Shown: in pieces, positions 50,807 through 59,174 of the stretch | Layout of the letters: each line of letters opens with the position of its first letter | How positions within the stretch are numbered: the first letter of the stretch is position 1 | Assembly: GCA_027490145.1 (NCBI GenBank) | Contig: JAIXYQ010000009.1 | Location: 1 to 64,000, forward strand | Length of the DNA stretch: 64,000 nt | Source: Planctomycetaceae bacterium | Lineage (GTDB): Bacteria > Planctomycetota > Phycisphaerae > Phycisphaerales > SM1A02 | Direction: 5' to 3' | Translations under genes and position numbers: made by a program | The notes under the pieces: model-generated | Database searches by the model: none | What the model saw: only the letters and a program-made list of their open reading frames with translations | Told to the model about the DNA's origin: nothing

Positions 50807-53215
50807 ATGCAAGATGTGAACCTTCGGGGAATGATCGGTCGGCTCGCGGCATGTTCCGCGGCGCTGGCGATCGCGGGGCTGAGCACTTCAGCCATGGCTC
50901 AGACCGGCGGATCAGGCGGCCTGGGCGCCAAGCAGTGGACTGGGGCCGGCTCCAACGGCCACTGGTATGCGCTCGTCCAGAACGGCAAGGCCTGGGACAT
51001 CGCGCGCAAGTACGCCAGCGACAACGGGGGTCACCTCGTCACCATCAACAGCGCTGCAGAGCAGGCCTGGGTCGTGGCCAACATCCTCTCGCGCGTGAGC
51101 CCCGAATCCAAGGTGTGGATCGGCGCCCGGGCACCCAACGGTTCCTGCACGAATCCCGATGCGTACTACTGGGTCACCAGCGAAGCCTTCGGCTATCGCG
51201 CCTTCATCACGGGTGAACCGAGCAACGCCGGCGAGTGCGCCCTGGCCATGCGCCGCACCTCGGTGGCCGCGAACAACGGCCGTTGGGAATCGCTGGCCCT
51301 GACGGCCATCAACAAGTCGATCATCGAATGGGAAGCCGACTGCAACGAGGACGGCTTCGTCGACTACGGCCAGATCGCCATGGGCTACCTGACCGACAAC
51401 AACCAGAACTACATCCCGGACTGCTGCGAACTCGGGGTCGACTGCTGCCCGGATGGCCGCCTGCCTGATCAGGACGGCTGCGGCGGCAGCACCGTCTTCG
51501 GGGACTGCAACGGCAACGGCCGTTGCGACAGCACCGAAGTGGACTGCAACAACAATGGCAAGCCCGATGACTGCGACATTTCGTGCGGCGTGGCGTCGGA
51601 CTGCAACACCAACGGCATCCCCGACTCCTGCGACATCGCAGGTCCGAGCGAGGACTGCAACCGCAACGGCATCCCCGACGAGTGCGAATGCTGCGACAGC
51701 GAGCCCGATGGCGTGCTCGATGAGTGCGAGCCGGATCCGCTCGTGCTGCTCGAGGAAGAGCAGGGCGAAGGTTGCGCCGGCGACTTCATCTACTACAAGG
51801 TGAAGGTCATCAACCCGCCGTTCCGCCTGGTCGCCGGTCAGTTCAACGTCGAGTACGACACCTCGCTGTTGCAGCTGGTCGACGTGATGCCCGGCATCAA
51901 CGACAACCCGGGCACCTCGAACGACTACACGTTCGGCATCCCCTTCGAGCTGCACGACCCGGCTGCGGGCGATCTGCTCTGGTACTCGGCGCTGCCTCCG
52001 GGCTCGGCCGGCGTGTTCCCCGACTCGATCGTGGCTCGCCTGCAGTTCCGTGCCATCGGCAACAACTGCCCGCTTGACCCGAAGGCCAAGGGCGTCGAAG
52101 TGCGTTGGCAGACCGGGACGCGTTGCACGCTCACCGGCATCGCCACCAGCGGCGGCACGCTCAACGTGAACGTCCCGTCGCAGAACCCCGGCCACGTCGT
52201 CATCGACGGCCAGGCGCCGACGTTCGTGACCCCTCCGGTCGAGCGCATCGAGGTCCAGGCCGACGCGGGCATTCCCTGCCAGGCCCAGATCACCATGCCC
52301 TACCTGCCGGTGGCGACGGACAACTGTGGCAACGTGACCATCACCCCGGTGCGTTCCGACGGCAAGCCCCTGACCGCCCCCTTCAACTGCGGCACCACCT
52401 TCATCGGTTGGAACGCGATTGACGAGTGCGGCAACAAGGCGACCCGTACGACCGAAGTCGTGGTGCAGCCCTGGAACGTCGTCCTGGTCGAACTCGCCTG
52501 GGACCGCTCCAAGCGCAACGCGCAGGGCGCGTGCGAGGACGTGAACTTCGGCGGCAGCATCACGCGCTGCATCGAGTTCACGTTCAGCACGGGCACGGGC
52601 CCCAATGGCCAGTGCTACTCGACCGAGAAGGAGTTCACCTTCGTCAACGGCGTCGCCGTGGGCCAGGTGCTCGTTCCCGGCGCCGCCGGCATGTGGACGC
52701 AGGCCTCGGCCGATGATGACCTGCATTCGCTGGTCACCACGACCACGGTCACCGACATCGGTCGGGAGTACTACGTGACGTTCTCCGGCAACGATGCCAT
52801 GCTGCTCGGCGACTTCAACGATGACAACTGCATCGATGCCGCCGACTACGCCATCTGGACCAGCCGCTTCAACCTCCAGGTGCCGGTCAACACCGGTTGC
52901 TCGTACGTGCCGGCGCCGAGCCTCGGCTACCACCCCGACATCAGCGGCAACGGCATCGTTGACCAGGCTGATGCGGACCGCCTGCTCTGCAACGCCGCCA
53001 CCTGTGGCGACACGCTGCAGGGCAACTGCGGTGGTGGCGGGCTGGCGTGGGGCAGCGGCCCCGTGATGGCGCTCGACGTGGCCACGATGAGCGCGCTCAT
53101 CGGTGCCGACGCCAGCTCGGCTGACGTCAACGGCGACGGCATCATCGACGCCGTCGACATGGGCCTGGTGGCCCCCGCGGTCGAAGCGACCCCGGTGACG
53201 AAGCGTCGCAAGTGA
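50807..53215 (+). CDS. Secreted multidomain protein: C-type lectin-like, calcium repeats, cohesin-like, HYR, dockerin
   Basis: An 802-residue secreted protein. The signal peptide ends at SAMA (about 31). Residues 50-177 are C-type lectin-like (GHWYALVQNGKAWDIARKYA, HLVTINSAAEQAWV, VWIGARAPNG). Residues about 178-310 are Cys-rich calcium repeats (DCNNNGKPDDCD, DCNTNGIPDSCD, DCNRNGIPDECE) like thrombospondin type 3. Residues about 312-465 look cohesin-like (FIYYKVKVINPPFRLVAGQF, SIVARLQFRAI), about 468-555 HYR-like (ATDNCGNVTITPV, GWNAIDECGNKA). Dockerin-type loops follow (GDFNDDNCIDAADYAIW, 668-684; DISGNGIVDQADADRLL; DVNGDGIIDAVDMG). It probably takes part in cell-surface or matrix adhesion. 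No C-terminal sorting signal was seen. A good Shine-Dalgarno AAGGAG precedes the ATG. Confidence 0.9.
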   Translation: MQDVNLRGMIGRLAACSAALAIAGLSTSAMAQTGGSGGLGAKQWTGAGSNGHWYALVQNGKAWDIARKYASDNGGHLVTINSAAEQAWVVANILSRVSPESKVWIGARAPNGSCTNPDAYYWVTSEAFGYRAFITGEPSNAGECALAMRRTSVAANNGRWESLALTAINKSIIEWEADCNEDGFVDYGQIAMGYLTDNNQNYIPDCCELGVDCCPDGRLPDQDGCGGSTVFGDCNGNGRCDSTEVDCNNNGKPDDCDISCGVASDCNTNGIPDSCDIAGPSEDCNRNGIPDECECCDSEPDGVLDECEPDPLVLLEEEQGEGCAGDFIYYKVKVINPPFRLVAGQFNVEYDTSLLQLVDVMPGINDNPGTSNDYTFGIPFELHDPAAGDLLWYSALPPGSAGVFPDSIVARLQFRAIGNNCPLDPKAKGVEVRWQTGTRCTLTGIATSGGTLNVNVPSQNPGHVVIDGQAPTFVTPPVERIEVQADAGIPCQAQITMPYLPVATDNCGNVTITPVRSDGKPLTAPFNCGTTFIGWNAIDECGNKATRTTEVVVQPWNVVLVELAWDRSKRNAQGACEDVNFGGSITRCIEFTFSTGTGPNGQCYSTEKEFTFVNGVAVGQVLVPGAAGMWTQASADDDLHSLVTTTTVTDIGREYYVTFSGNDAMLLGDFNDDNCIDAADYAIWTSRFNLQVPVNTGCSYVPAPSLGYHPDISGNGIVDQADADRLLCNAATCGDTLQGNCGGGGLAWGSGPVMALDVATMSALIGADASSADVNGDGIIDAVDMGLVAPAVEATPVTKRRK

Positions 53216-53267
53216 CCTGATGCCTTGAAACGACCGGGCGCCCTCGGCCCGGACCAGTGACCCGACA

Positions 53268-53301
53268 GGGCCGGATCCGCAAGGATCCGGCCCTTCTTCT
53301 T
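53268..53301 (+). terminator. Rho-independent terminator
   Basis: GGGCCGGATCC-GCAA-GGATCCGGCCC: a perfect 11-bp stem closed by a GNRA-type GCAA tetraloop, followed by TTCTTCTT. It ends the transcript of the lectin/dockerin gene and is the clearest intrinsic terminator in the window. Confidence 0.9.
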
Positions 53302-53323
53302 GGGCGGCCTGGTCCGGATTCGA

Positions 53324-53842
53324 TCAGTACCGCAGCACGCTCGAGACGGCCAGTCCGCCCAGCGCGGCGCGTCCGCCCAGGCCCTCGAGTTCGATGAGGA
53401 CCGAAGCGCCGACCACGTGCCCGCCGCAGGCCTGGACCAGGTCGGTGGCCGCCCTGAGCGTGCCGCCCGTGGCGAGCAGGTCATCGGCGAGCAGCACGCG
53501 CATCCCGTGGCTGATCGCATCCTCGTGCATCTGCAATTCGTCGTGCCCGTACTCAAGGGCGTACCGCACCGAGCGCTTGCGCCACGGCAGCTTGCCGGGC
53601 TTGCGCACGGGCACGAAGCCCGCATTGAGGCTCTGGGCGATCGCCGTCCCGAAGATGAAGCCGCGGCTCTCCGGTCCGATCACGGCATCGACCCGGATGT
53701 TGCGAAAAGGATTCGCCATCAACTCGATGGCAAGCGCCAGCCCGGCAGCATCCCGAAGCACCGGCGTGATGTCCTTGAACATGATGCCGGGCTTGGGGAA
53801 GTCCGGCACGTCACGCACGAGTTGGCGGATCCTGTCTGGCAT
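53324..53842 (-). CDS. apt: Adenine phosphoribosyltransferase
   Basis: A 172-residue cytosolic purine-salvage enzyme making AMP from adenine and PRPP. The N-terminal VPDFPKPGIMFKDITPVL, the IGPESRGFIFG block and the PRPP loop VLLADDLLATGGTL (Asp-Asp-Leu-Leu-Ala-Thr-Gly-Gly-Thr) are all diagnostic. The length matches the family (170-180). The start at 53842 is preceded by TAGAAC 6 nt upstream on the minus strand. Confidence 0.95.
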   Translation of the reverse strand: MPDRIRQLVRDVPDFPKPGIMFKDITPVLRDAAGLALAIELMANPFRNIRVDAVIGPESRGFIFGTAIAQSLNAGFVPVRKPGKLPWRKRSVRYALEYGHDELQMHEDAISHGMRVLLADDLLATGGTLRAATDLVQACGGHVVGASVLIELEGLGGRAALGGLAVSSVLRY

Positions 53843-53848
53843 GCGCGT

Positions 53849-53854
53849 GTTCTA
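53849..53854 (-). promoter_or_regulatory. -10 element of apt
   Basis: TAGAAC on the minus strand ends 6 nt before the apt ATG; leaderless message expected. Confidence 0.45.
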
Positions 53855-53876
53855 GCAGCAGCGCGTCGGGTTCGCC

Positions 53877-53882
53877 TATCCT
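53877..53882 (+). promoter_or_regulatory. -10 element of GroES-like gene
   Basis: TATCCT ends 6 nt before the ATG at 53889, with no Shine-Dalgarno. Confidence 0.5.
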
Positions 53883-53888
53883 CGTGTC

Positions 53889-54215
53889 ATGTCGAGCAAG
53901 CCGACGCCACCCGCAGCACGCCTCGAGACGGTCGAACCCGTCGGCAAGCGCGTGCTCATCCGCAAGGACGAGGACAAGAAGATCACCAAGGTCGGGATCC
54001 ACCTGCCGGACAAGATGGAGATCCCCACGCTCACCGGTCGGGTGGTGGCGGTCAGCGCACAGGTCGAGCGCGACGAGGACTACCCCATCAAGCGCTACGA
54101 CCGCGTGCTCTTCAACCCGCGTCACGGCATTCCGGTCGACTTCGAGGGCGACAACCGGCTCTTCGTGATCCCCGTCGATGATATCGTGGCCGTCTTCCGC
54201 CGGGAAGGCGCCTGA
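53889..54215 (+). CDS. GroES-like co-chaperonin
   Basis: A 108-residue protein of the GroES (Cpn10) fold: PVGKRVLIRKDEDKKITKVGIHLPD at the start and a C-terminal strand NRLFVIPVDDIVAVF. The mobile-loop region that binds GroEL is replaced by a sequence with little Gly/Ile-Val-Leu pattern (KITKVGIHLPDKMEIPTL), and GRVVAVSAQVERDEDYPIK stands for the usual GKVVAVG. No groEL is adjacent. The alternative is a GroES-like protein with another partner. The aroA GTG follows 3 nt after the stop, so both are probably co-transcribed. Confidence 0.75.
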   Translation: MSSKPTPPAARLETVEPVGKRVLIRKDEDKKITKVGIHLPDKMEIPTLTGRVVAVSAQVERDEDYPIKRYDRVLFNPRHGIPVDFEGDNRLFVIPVDDIVAVFRREGA

Positions 54216-54218
54216 GCG

Positions 54219-55520
54219 GTGACGGGCTCCGTCAGGGCGGTCCGGCCAGCAACGACGGGGCGGGACATCGTCGTGCGCGTGCCCGGCAGCAAGAGCCTGA
54301 CCAATCGTTGGCTCATGCTTGCGGCGCTGGCCGAGGGATCGAGCGTCCTGCATGGTGCGCTGGCTTCTGATGACACCACGTCGTTCGCAGAGGCCGTGTC
54401 GCGCTGCGGTGTTCGTGCCACGTGGTCCGGGCCCGACGAGCTCACGGTGGTGGGATGCGGCGGGCGCCCGCGCGGCGGCAGCAGCGTGAACCTGGGCGAC
54501 GGGGGAACCCCGACCCGGTTCATGGCCGCCTTCGCCGCGCTTGCCGATCGACCGATCGTGATCGATGGCAGCGCGCGCATGCGCGAGCGCCCCGTGGCCG
54601 AGGGGATCGCGATGCTGGTCGCCTTGGGGGCATCCCTCCAATGGATGGAGTCGATGGGGCGCTTGCCCGTCGCCGTCGGGGGCTCGCGCCTCGTTGGCTC
54701 GACCCTTGCCGTCGGCGCCACCAGCAGCAGCCAATTCATCAGTGCGGTGATGCTGATCGCTCCATGGCTCGACCGGGGGCTCGAGGTCATCTTCACCGAG
54801 CCGCCCACGAGTGCGTCGTACCTCGAGCTTTCGATCGGGGTGCTCGCCCACGCCGGCGTTCCGGTCAGTGTCGAGCGAACGGTCGCTGGCGAACTTGCTG
54901 CGGTGAGCATTGCGCCGAACGCGGTCCGTGGGATCGACGTCCGGGTCGAGCCCGACGCGAGCAGTGCGATCTACCCCCTGGCTGCGGCCGCCTTGGTGCC
55001 GGGCATGCGGGTCACCGTGCCGGGACTCCCGCGGACCACCGCGCAGCCCGATCGCGGTGCGATCGATGCGCTGGTCGCCATGGGAGCCATCGAGCGAACC
55101 GTCGCCGGCTCGACCTCGATCGAGTGCGGGGGAACGCTGCGTGGGATCTCCATCGATGCGTCGCGCTGGCCGGATGGTGCGCTGGCCATCGCCGCGGTTG
55201 CCGCGGCCGCATCGGGCAGGACGACCATCTCGGGGCTGCACACCCTCCGGGTCAAGGAGAGCGATCGGATCGGTGCCTTGGCCGCGGAGCTCAGTACGCT
55301 CGGGTGCACGGTCGCCGCGAGCGACGATGCGTTGACGATCGATCCATCGACCCGGCATGCCCGGCCCGTCACGCTGCACGCCCATCGCGACCATCGCGTG
55401 GCCATGAGCCTGGCGACGCTCGGACTCGTGCGGCCGGGCATCTCGATCGACGATCCGGGATGCGTGGCCAAGAGTTGGCCGGGATTCTGGGAGTCCCTCG
55501 CCCGGTTCGAGGGCGTGTAA
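54219..55520 (+). CDS. aroA: 3-phosphoshikimate 1-carboxyvinyltransferase (EPSP synthase)
   Basis: A 433-residue enzyme of the shikimate pathway, joining shikimate 3-phosphate and PEP. The N-terminal signature is VRVPGSKSLTNRWLMLAALAEG, followed by LGDGGTPTRFMAAFAAL (canonical N-x-G-T-x-x-R-F region with Asp for Asn), SSQFISAVMLIAP, VEPDASSAIYPLAAAAL and the C-terminal LRVKESDRIGALAAEL and DHRVAMSLATLGL. GTG start at 54219, 3 nt after the GroES-like stop. Phe/Tyr/Trp synthesis depends on it. Confidence 0.94.
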   Translation: MTGSVRAVRPATTGRDIVVRVPGSKSLTNRWLMLAALAEGSSVLHGALASDDTTSFAEAVSRCGVRATWSGPDELTVVGCGGRPRGGSSVNLGDGGTPTRFMAAFAALADRPIVIDGSARMRERPVAEGIAMLVALGASLQWMESMGRLPVAVGGSRLVGSTLAVGATSSSQFISAVMLIAPWLDRGLEVIFTEPPTSASYLELSIGVLAHAGVPVSVERTVAGELAAVSIAPNAVRGIDVRVEPDASSAIYPLAAAALVPGMRVTVPGLPRTTAQPDRGAIDALVAMGAIERTVAGSTSIECGGTLRGISIDASRWPDGALAIAAVAAAASGRTTISGLHTLRVKESDRIGALAAELSTLGCTVAASDDALTIDPSTRHARPVTLHAHRDHRVAMSLATLGLVRPGISIDDPGCVAKSWPGFWESLARFEGV

Positions 55521-55535
55521 GGTGGCGCAATCCCC

Positions 55536-57359
55536 ATGAAGGCGTACTGGACCTTTGCCCGACAGCTGCTCGCCACGCCCTGGACGATGGCTGGGGCCGT
55601 GGCGTGCGCGGTCGTGAGCGGGCTGGGCATTGCGGCCGGGCTCGGCGCAGCGCTCCCGGTCCTGGACCTGATGCTCGGCGACGATGGCAAGGGCCTGGCC
55701 GGCATCGCACGAGCCCACAACGCCTCGGATGCCTGGCTGCAGGTCCCGCAGTGGCTCCTGGTGCTCCTTCCCGAATCGACCGAAGCGAGCCTGGCGGTGG
55801 TGCTGCTGGGTCTCGCGGCACTGACGGTGCTGGGTGCTGCCGCCAACTTCCTGCACCAGTACCTCACGTTGACGATGGTCACGCGCATCGTGGCGGATGC
55901 ACGCCAGCGGGCGTTCGACGCGGCGATCCGGCTGCCGCTGGTCCAGGTCGTGGCGCAGGGGCCGAGCGACTTCACCACGCGCATCCTTCGTGACTGCAGC
56001 GAGCTTCATGGCGGCTTGGTGGCGCTCACGAACCGTTCGCTGGCGCATGTGACCAAGGGCCTCGCGGCCGTGGCGGTGGCGATCTGGTTCGACTGGCGAA
56101 TCGTGCTGGCGGCGATCGTCGCCGGTCCGCCCCTGGCCTGGACGCTGCGACGCCTGGGCAAGCGCATCAACCGCGGCATGCGCGGCACCCTCGAGGCCCA
56201 GCAGCGCCTCCTGCTGGTGACGAACGAGGCGATGCAGGGGCTTCGCTCCGTGAAGGCGGCGACCGCCGAGCCCGACATGGCGCGGCGTTTCGCCACGGCG
56301 AACGACGCCGTGCTGCGCAACGAACTCAAGCTCCGGAAGGTGCGCAGCCTTGCGGGGCCCCTGATGGAGCTCCTCGCCGTCTTCGTCGTGCTTGGGCTCG
56401 TGTTCATCGCCGGGCGCGAACTGCTGGCGGGGCGCATGCAGCTGGACCGCTTCCTCATGTCGCTGGGCAGCCTCGCCGTGGCTGCAGGCAGCTTCCGGCC
56501 GCTCACGTCGTTCGTCAGCGACATCCAGTCCGCCGAGGCACCCGCACAGCGGATCCGTCAGGTCCTTGATGCGGCTGCCGAGCCCGGCGCCGAGGGCGGC
56601 CGCACCGTGGCACGCCTGGCGCGGTCCATCGATCTGGTCGGCGTTGGGTTCACCTATCCGGGCGCCGAGCACGCCACGCTGCGGGGAATCGATCTGACGA
56701 TCCCTGCCGGCGCCCACGTCGCGATCGTGGGCCCCAACGGCTGCGGGAAGTCGACGCTGCTGTCGCTGATCCCGCGGCTGCTCGTGCCCACCACGGGTCG
56801 CGTGTTGGTGGATGGGATCGATCTCGACGGGGCATCGTTGTACGACTGGCGCTCCCAGGTGGGCGTGGTGTCGCAGGAGGCCGTGCTCGTGCAGGGGACG
56901 ATCGCCGAGAACATCGCCCTCGGTTGCCCCGGAGCCACGCGCCAAGCGATCGTGGTCGCTGCCCAGCGCGCGCACGCCGACGCCTTCATCCGCGCGTTGC
57001 CGCAGGGCTACGACACCCCGGTGGCCGAGCAGGGCATGAGCCTCTCGGGTGGGCAACGCCAGCGCATCGCGATCGCTCGGGCGGCGCTGCGTGATCCGAC
57101 GGTGCTCCTGATGGACGAAGCCACGAGCCAGGTCGACGCCGACAGCGAGCGACAGATCAACGAGGCGATCCGCGAGTTCGGCCAGGGCCGGACCGTCATC
57201 ACGGTGGCCCATCGGCTGAGCACCGTGCTCGCGGCGGATTGGATCGTCGTCATGGAGCAGGGGCAGGTCGTCGATCGTGGCACGCACGCTGCATTGATCG
57301 AGCGGTGCGGTACCTATCGGGCGATCGCCGCGAGTCAGCTCGCACCGGCCACGGCATGA
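55536..57359 (+). CDS. ABC exporter, fused transmembrane and ATP-binding domains (MsbA/type IV half-transporter)
   Basis: A 607-residue half-size ABC transporter. Six transmembrane helices lie in about 1-330. The nucleotide-binding domain has Walker A GPNGCGKST (about 398-406), Q-loop VVSQEAVLVQGTIAENIALG, signature LSGGQRQR and Walker B VLLMDEATSQVD, ending with an H-loop (VAHRLS). It resembles MsbA-type lipid or peptide exporters; the substrate is not clear. A TAAGGT hexamer ends 12 nt before the ATG, after the aroA stop. Nothing further is seen in the 93-nt gap to the convergent coiled-coil gene. Confidence 0.9.
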   Translation: MKAYWTFARQLLATPWTMAGAVACAVVSGLGIAAGLGAALPVLDLMLGDDGKGLAGIARAHNASDAWLQVPQWLLVLLPESTEASLAVVLLGLAALTVLGAAANFLHQYLTLTMVTRIVADARQRAFDAAIRLPLVQVVAQGPSDFTTRILRDCSELHGGLVALTNRSLAHVTKGLAAVAVAIWFDWRIVLAAIVAGPPLAWTLRRLGKRINRGMRGTLEAQQRLLLVTNEAMQGLRSVKAATAEPDMARRFATANDAVLRNELKLRKVRSLAGPLMELLAVFVVLGLVFIAGRELLAGRMQLDRFLMSLGSLAVAAGSFRPLTSFVSDIQSAEAPAQRIRQVLDAAAEPGAEGGRTVARLARSIDLVGVGFTYPGAEHATLRGIDLTIPAGAHVAIVGPNGCGKSTLLSLIPRLLVPTTGRVLVDGIDLDGASLYDWRSQVGVVSQEAVLVQGTIAENIALGCPGATRQAIVVAAQRAHADAFIRALPQGYDTPVAEQGMSLSGGQRQRIAIARAALRDPTVLLMDEATSQVDADSERQINEAIREFGQGRTVITVAHRLSTVLAADWIVVMEQGQVVDRGTHAALIERCGTYRAIAASQLAPATA

Positions 57360-57452
57360 TGCCGTTGAGCGTGCCTTGACGACACGCCGGGGGCTCGATC
57401 AGATCACGGTGCAGTCCGGGCTTCGGCCCGCACCCCCGGGGGTGGGCGGTGT

Positions 57453-58349
57453 TCAGGGTTCGATCGGCCCGGTCCAGCCGCCGCGGAGCGCACCGGGAGC
57501 CACGGGGTCGACCTTCGGGGCGTTGGAGTTCGCGTCGTTCGCGCCGGGCGTCGGCGACTCGGGCGCGGTGAGTGCGGGCTTGGTCGTCGACGGCGTGGAG
57601 CCGTTGACGGTCGTCGACGCCGGAACCTGCGCCGCGCTCGGCTCCGTCACCGTGGTCGTGGCCGGTTCGGTTGCGATCACCGGTGCAGCCGGAGTCGCGA
57701 TGGGTTGCGGTTGCGGCGCATCACGCAGCGCCACGACGAGCGCATAGACGAGGGCCGTGGTGGAGAGCGCCGTGGTCACGATGAGCCAGAGTTGCAGGCG
57801 CCGTTCCAATCGATCGCTCTGGATCGTGCGGCGCCGCGTGGCTTCGGCGAGCGACTCGATGCTGCGTGCGTGCCGCTCGCTGGTGGCGCTGAAGGCTCCC
57901 AGCGCGGTGCGCGCCTCGCCGAGGATCTCCGCCACGCGTGAACTGGTCTCGCTGTGCAGGTCCAACTGCTGCTGGACCAGGCCGAGCACCTGCGTCTGGC
58001 GGTCCGAGCCCTCGCCGAGCTCCTTCAGGCCCCGCGTCAGGGCGGCATCGCGGTCCTTCGCGCGCTGGGCTTGGTCGATGAGCGTGTCGACCATGCGTGC
58101 CTGCTGGCGGGCCATGTCCGGGAGCGACGCGAGCGTTCCGTCGAGTTGGCGGATCAACTCACCCAGTCGGCGGTTGACATCGGCCTGCGAGGCCAACTGG
58201 GACTCGAAGTGCTGCAGGACTTCGGCGGGCTTGATCGATTCGGGCTGGTGGACCTGGATCGAACGCTCGTCAACGGTCGGCGTGGCGTCCGTGGTCGTCG
58301 GCGTGGCGTCGCCGAGGAACAGGCTGGTGATCGCACTGCGCAGGGGCAT
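57453..58349 (-). CDS. Coiled-coil membrane protein of unknown function
   Basis: A 298-residue protein. A short basic start is followed by a Thr-rich segment and a long coiled coil (about 38-170, VLQHFESQLASQADVNRRLGEL onward, many heptads). One transmembrane helix follows (about 184-206, LWLIVTTALSTTALVYALVV), then a Pro/Thr/Ala-rich periplasmic tail of about 90 residues. No enzymatic motif is seen. It might be a structural or tethering protein. It is divergent from the ABC solute-binding gene with a 24-nt gap carrying a shared -10. Confidence 0.7.
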   Translation of the reverse strand: MPLRSAITSLFLGDATPTTTDATPTVDERSIQVHQPESIKPAEVLQHFESQLASQADVNRRLGELIRQLDGTLASLPDMARQQARMVDTLIDQAQRAKDRDAALTRGLKELGEGSDRQTQVLGLVQQQLDLHSETSSRVAEILGEARTALGAFSATSERHARSIESLAEATRRRTIQSDRLERRLQLWLIVTTALSTTALVYALVVALRDAPQPQPIATPAAPVIATEPATTTVTEPSAAQVPASTTVNGSTPSTTKPALTAPESPTPGANDANSNAPKVDPVAPGALRGGWTGPIEP

Positions 58350-58358
58350 CGTGGACCG

Positions 58359-58365
58359 TACTGTA
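58359..58365. promoter_or_regulatory. Shared symmetric -10 for divergent genes 58349 and 58374
   Basis: TACTGTA reads TACTGT on the plus strand (ending 9 nt before the ATG at 58374) and TACAGT on the minus strand (ending 10 nt before the ATG at 58349). The two coding regions are only 24 nt apart, so one near-palindromic hexamer must serve both, presumably giving leaderless or near-leaderless mRNAs in both directions. Confidence 0.55.
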
Positions 58366-58373
58366 TCGCTCCC

Positions 58374-59174
58374 ATGCGTCCGGTCGTCGGCGGAATCCTC
58401 ATGCTCCTGATGACCGCCTGTGGCGAAGGCGTGGACCGGGGCTGTCGGGGTGCGGCGAGCCTGAGCCCTGCGATCACGTCGACCGTCGTCGCGCTCGGGG
58501 CTGGCGACGATCTGGTCGGTCGCACGCCATGGTGTGCTGCCGATGCTCCCGTGGTCGGTTCGCTGCTCGACCTCGATGCCGAGGCGCTCCTCCTGGCGAA
58601 GCCCTGCGTGATCCTGGTGCAGCCTCCGGCGCAGGGCATCGACGGTGGGCTCGAGCGGGTCGCCACGCGGCTGGGGGCTTCGATCCACGCCTGGCCGCTG
58701 GCCACGCTTGCGGACATCCGCACCATGGTGCGCGAACTGCCCGCGGCGCTGGACCCCGATGATCAGCGATGTGCCGCGCGGGCGAGTGAACTGCTCGCGG
58801 CCATGGACCGTGCGTGTGCCCCCATGCGATGGGATCCTGCACGCACGGTGCTCATGGTCCAGTCGGGCGATGGTCGGTTGGCATTCGGTCCATCGACCTA
58901 CCTTGGCGAGTTCCTTGCGGCCTGCACCGTGTCCAACGCCGTCATGACGGGAGCCTGGCAGACCCTGAACATGGAGGAGATGGTCTCGATCCGTCCCTCG
59001 GTGGTGGTGACGGTCGGCTCGGCGCCCTCGCCATGGACGGGTGAACTGTCCCGTCGAACCGGTACGACCATCGTGAACGTCGATGACGATGCGTTGCTGG
59101 TGCCCTCCGGCACGCTGGGCAAGAGCCTCGAGCGCGTCCGGGCGGCACTCGAAGGATTGGAGCCAGCACCATGA
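58374..59174 (+). CDS. ABC transporter substrate-binding lipoprotein (BtuF/HmuT-like)
   Basis: A 266-residue periplasmic lipoprotein; lipobox Leu-Met-Thr-Ala-Cys near residue 17. The fold is the two-lobed helical-backbone metal-receptor type: LSPAITSTVVALGAGDDLVGRT, then DLDAEALLLAKPCVILVQ and a C-terminal lobe with VSIRPSVVVTVG. This is the BtuF/HmuT/FecB group for cobalamin, heme or siderophore iron. No cobalamin riboswitch or TonB receptor gene is adjacent, so the ligand is uncertain. The stop overlaps the permease start by 4 nt. Confidence 0.88.
   Translation: MRPVVGGILMLLMTACGEGVDRGCRGAASLSPAITSTVVALGAGDDLVGRTPWCAADAPVVGSLLDLDAEALLLAKPCVILVQPPAQGIDGGLERVATRLGASIHAWPLATLADIRTMVRELPAALDPDDQRCAARASELLAAMDRACAPMRWDPARTVLMVQSGDGRLAFGPSTYLGEFLAACTVSNAVMTGAWQTLNMEEMVSIRPSVVVTVGSAPSPWTGELSRRTGTTIVNVDDDALLVPSGTLGKSLERVRAALEGLEPAP

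Noticed and set aside
50912-52933. A 673-codon open frame antisense to the lectin/dockerin gene
   Set aside because: Val/Ala/Asp-rich shadow of a gene with clear domains, signal peptide and Shine-Dalgarno.
53811-57287. A 1158-codon open frame on the minus strand
   Set aside because: It runs antisense to the GroES-like, aroA and ABC exporter genes, whose families are clear; composition is Arg/His/Asp-rich with no motif.
58300-58380. Cobalamin riboswitch before the BtuF-like gene
   Set aside because: The upstream gap is only 24 nt, too short for a riboswitch leader.
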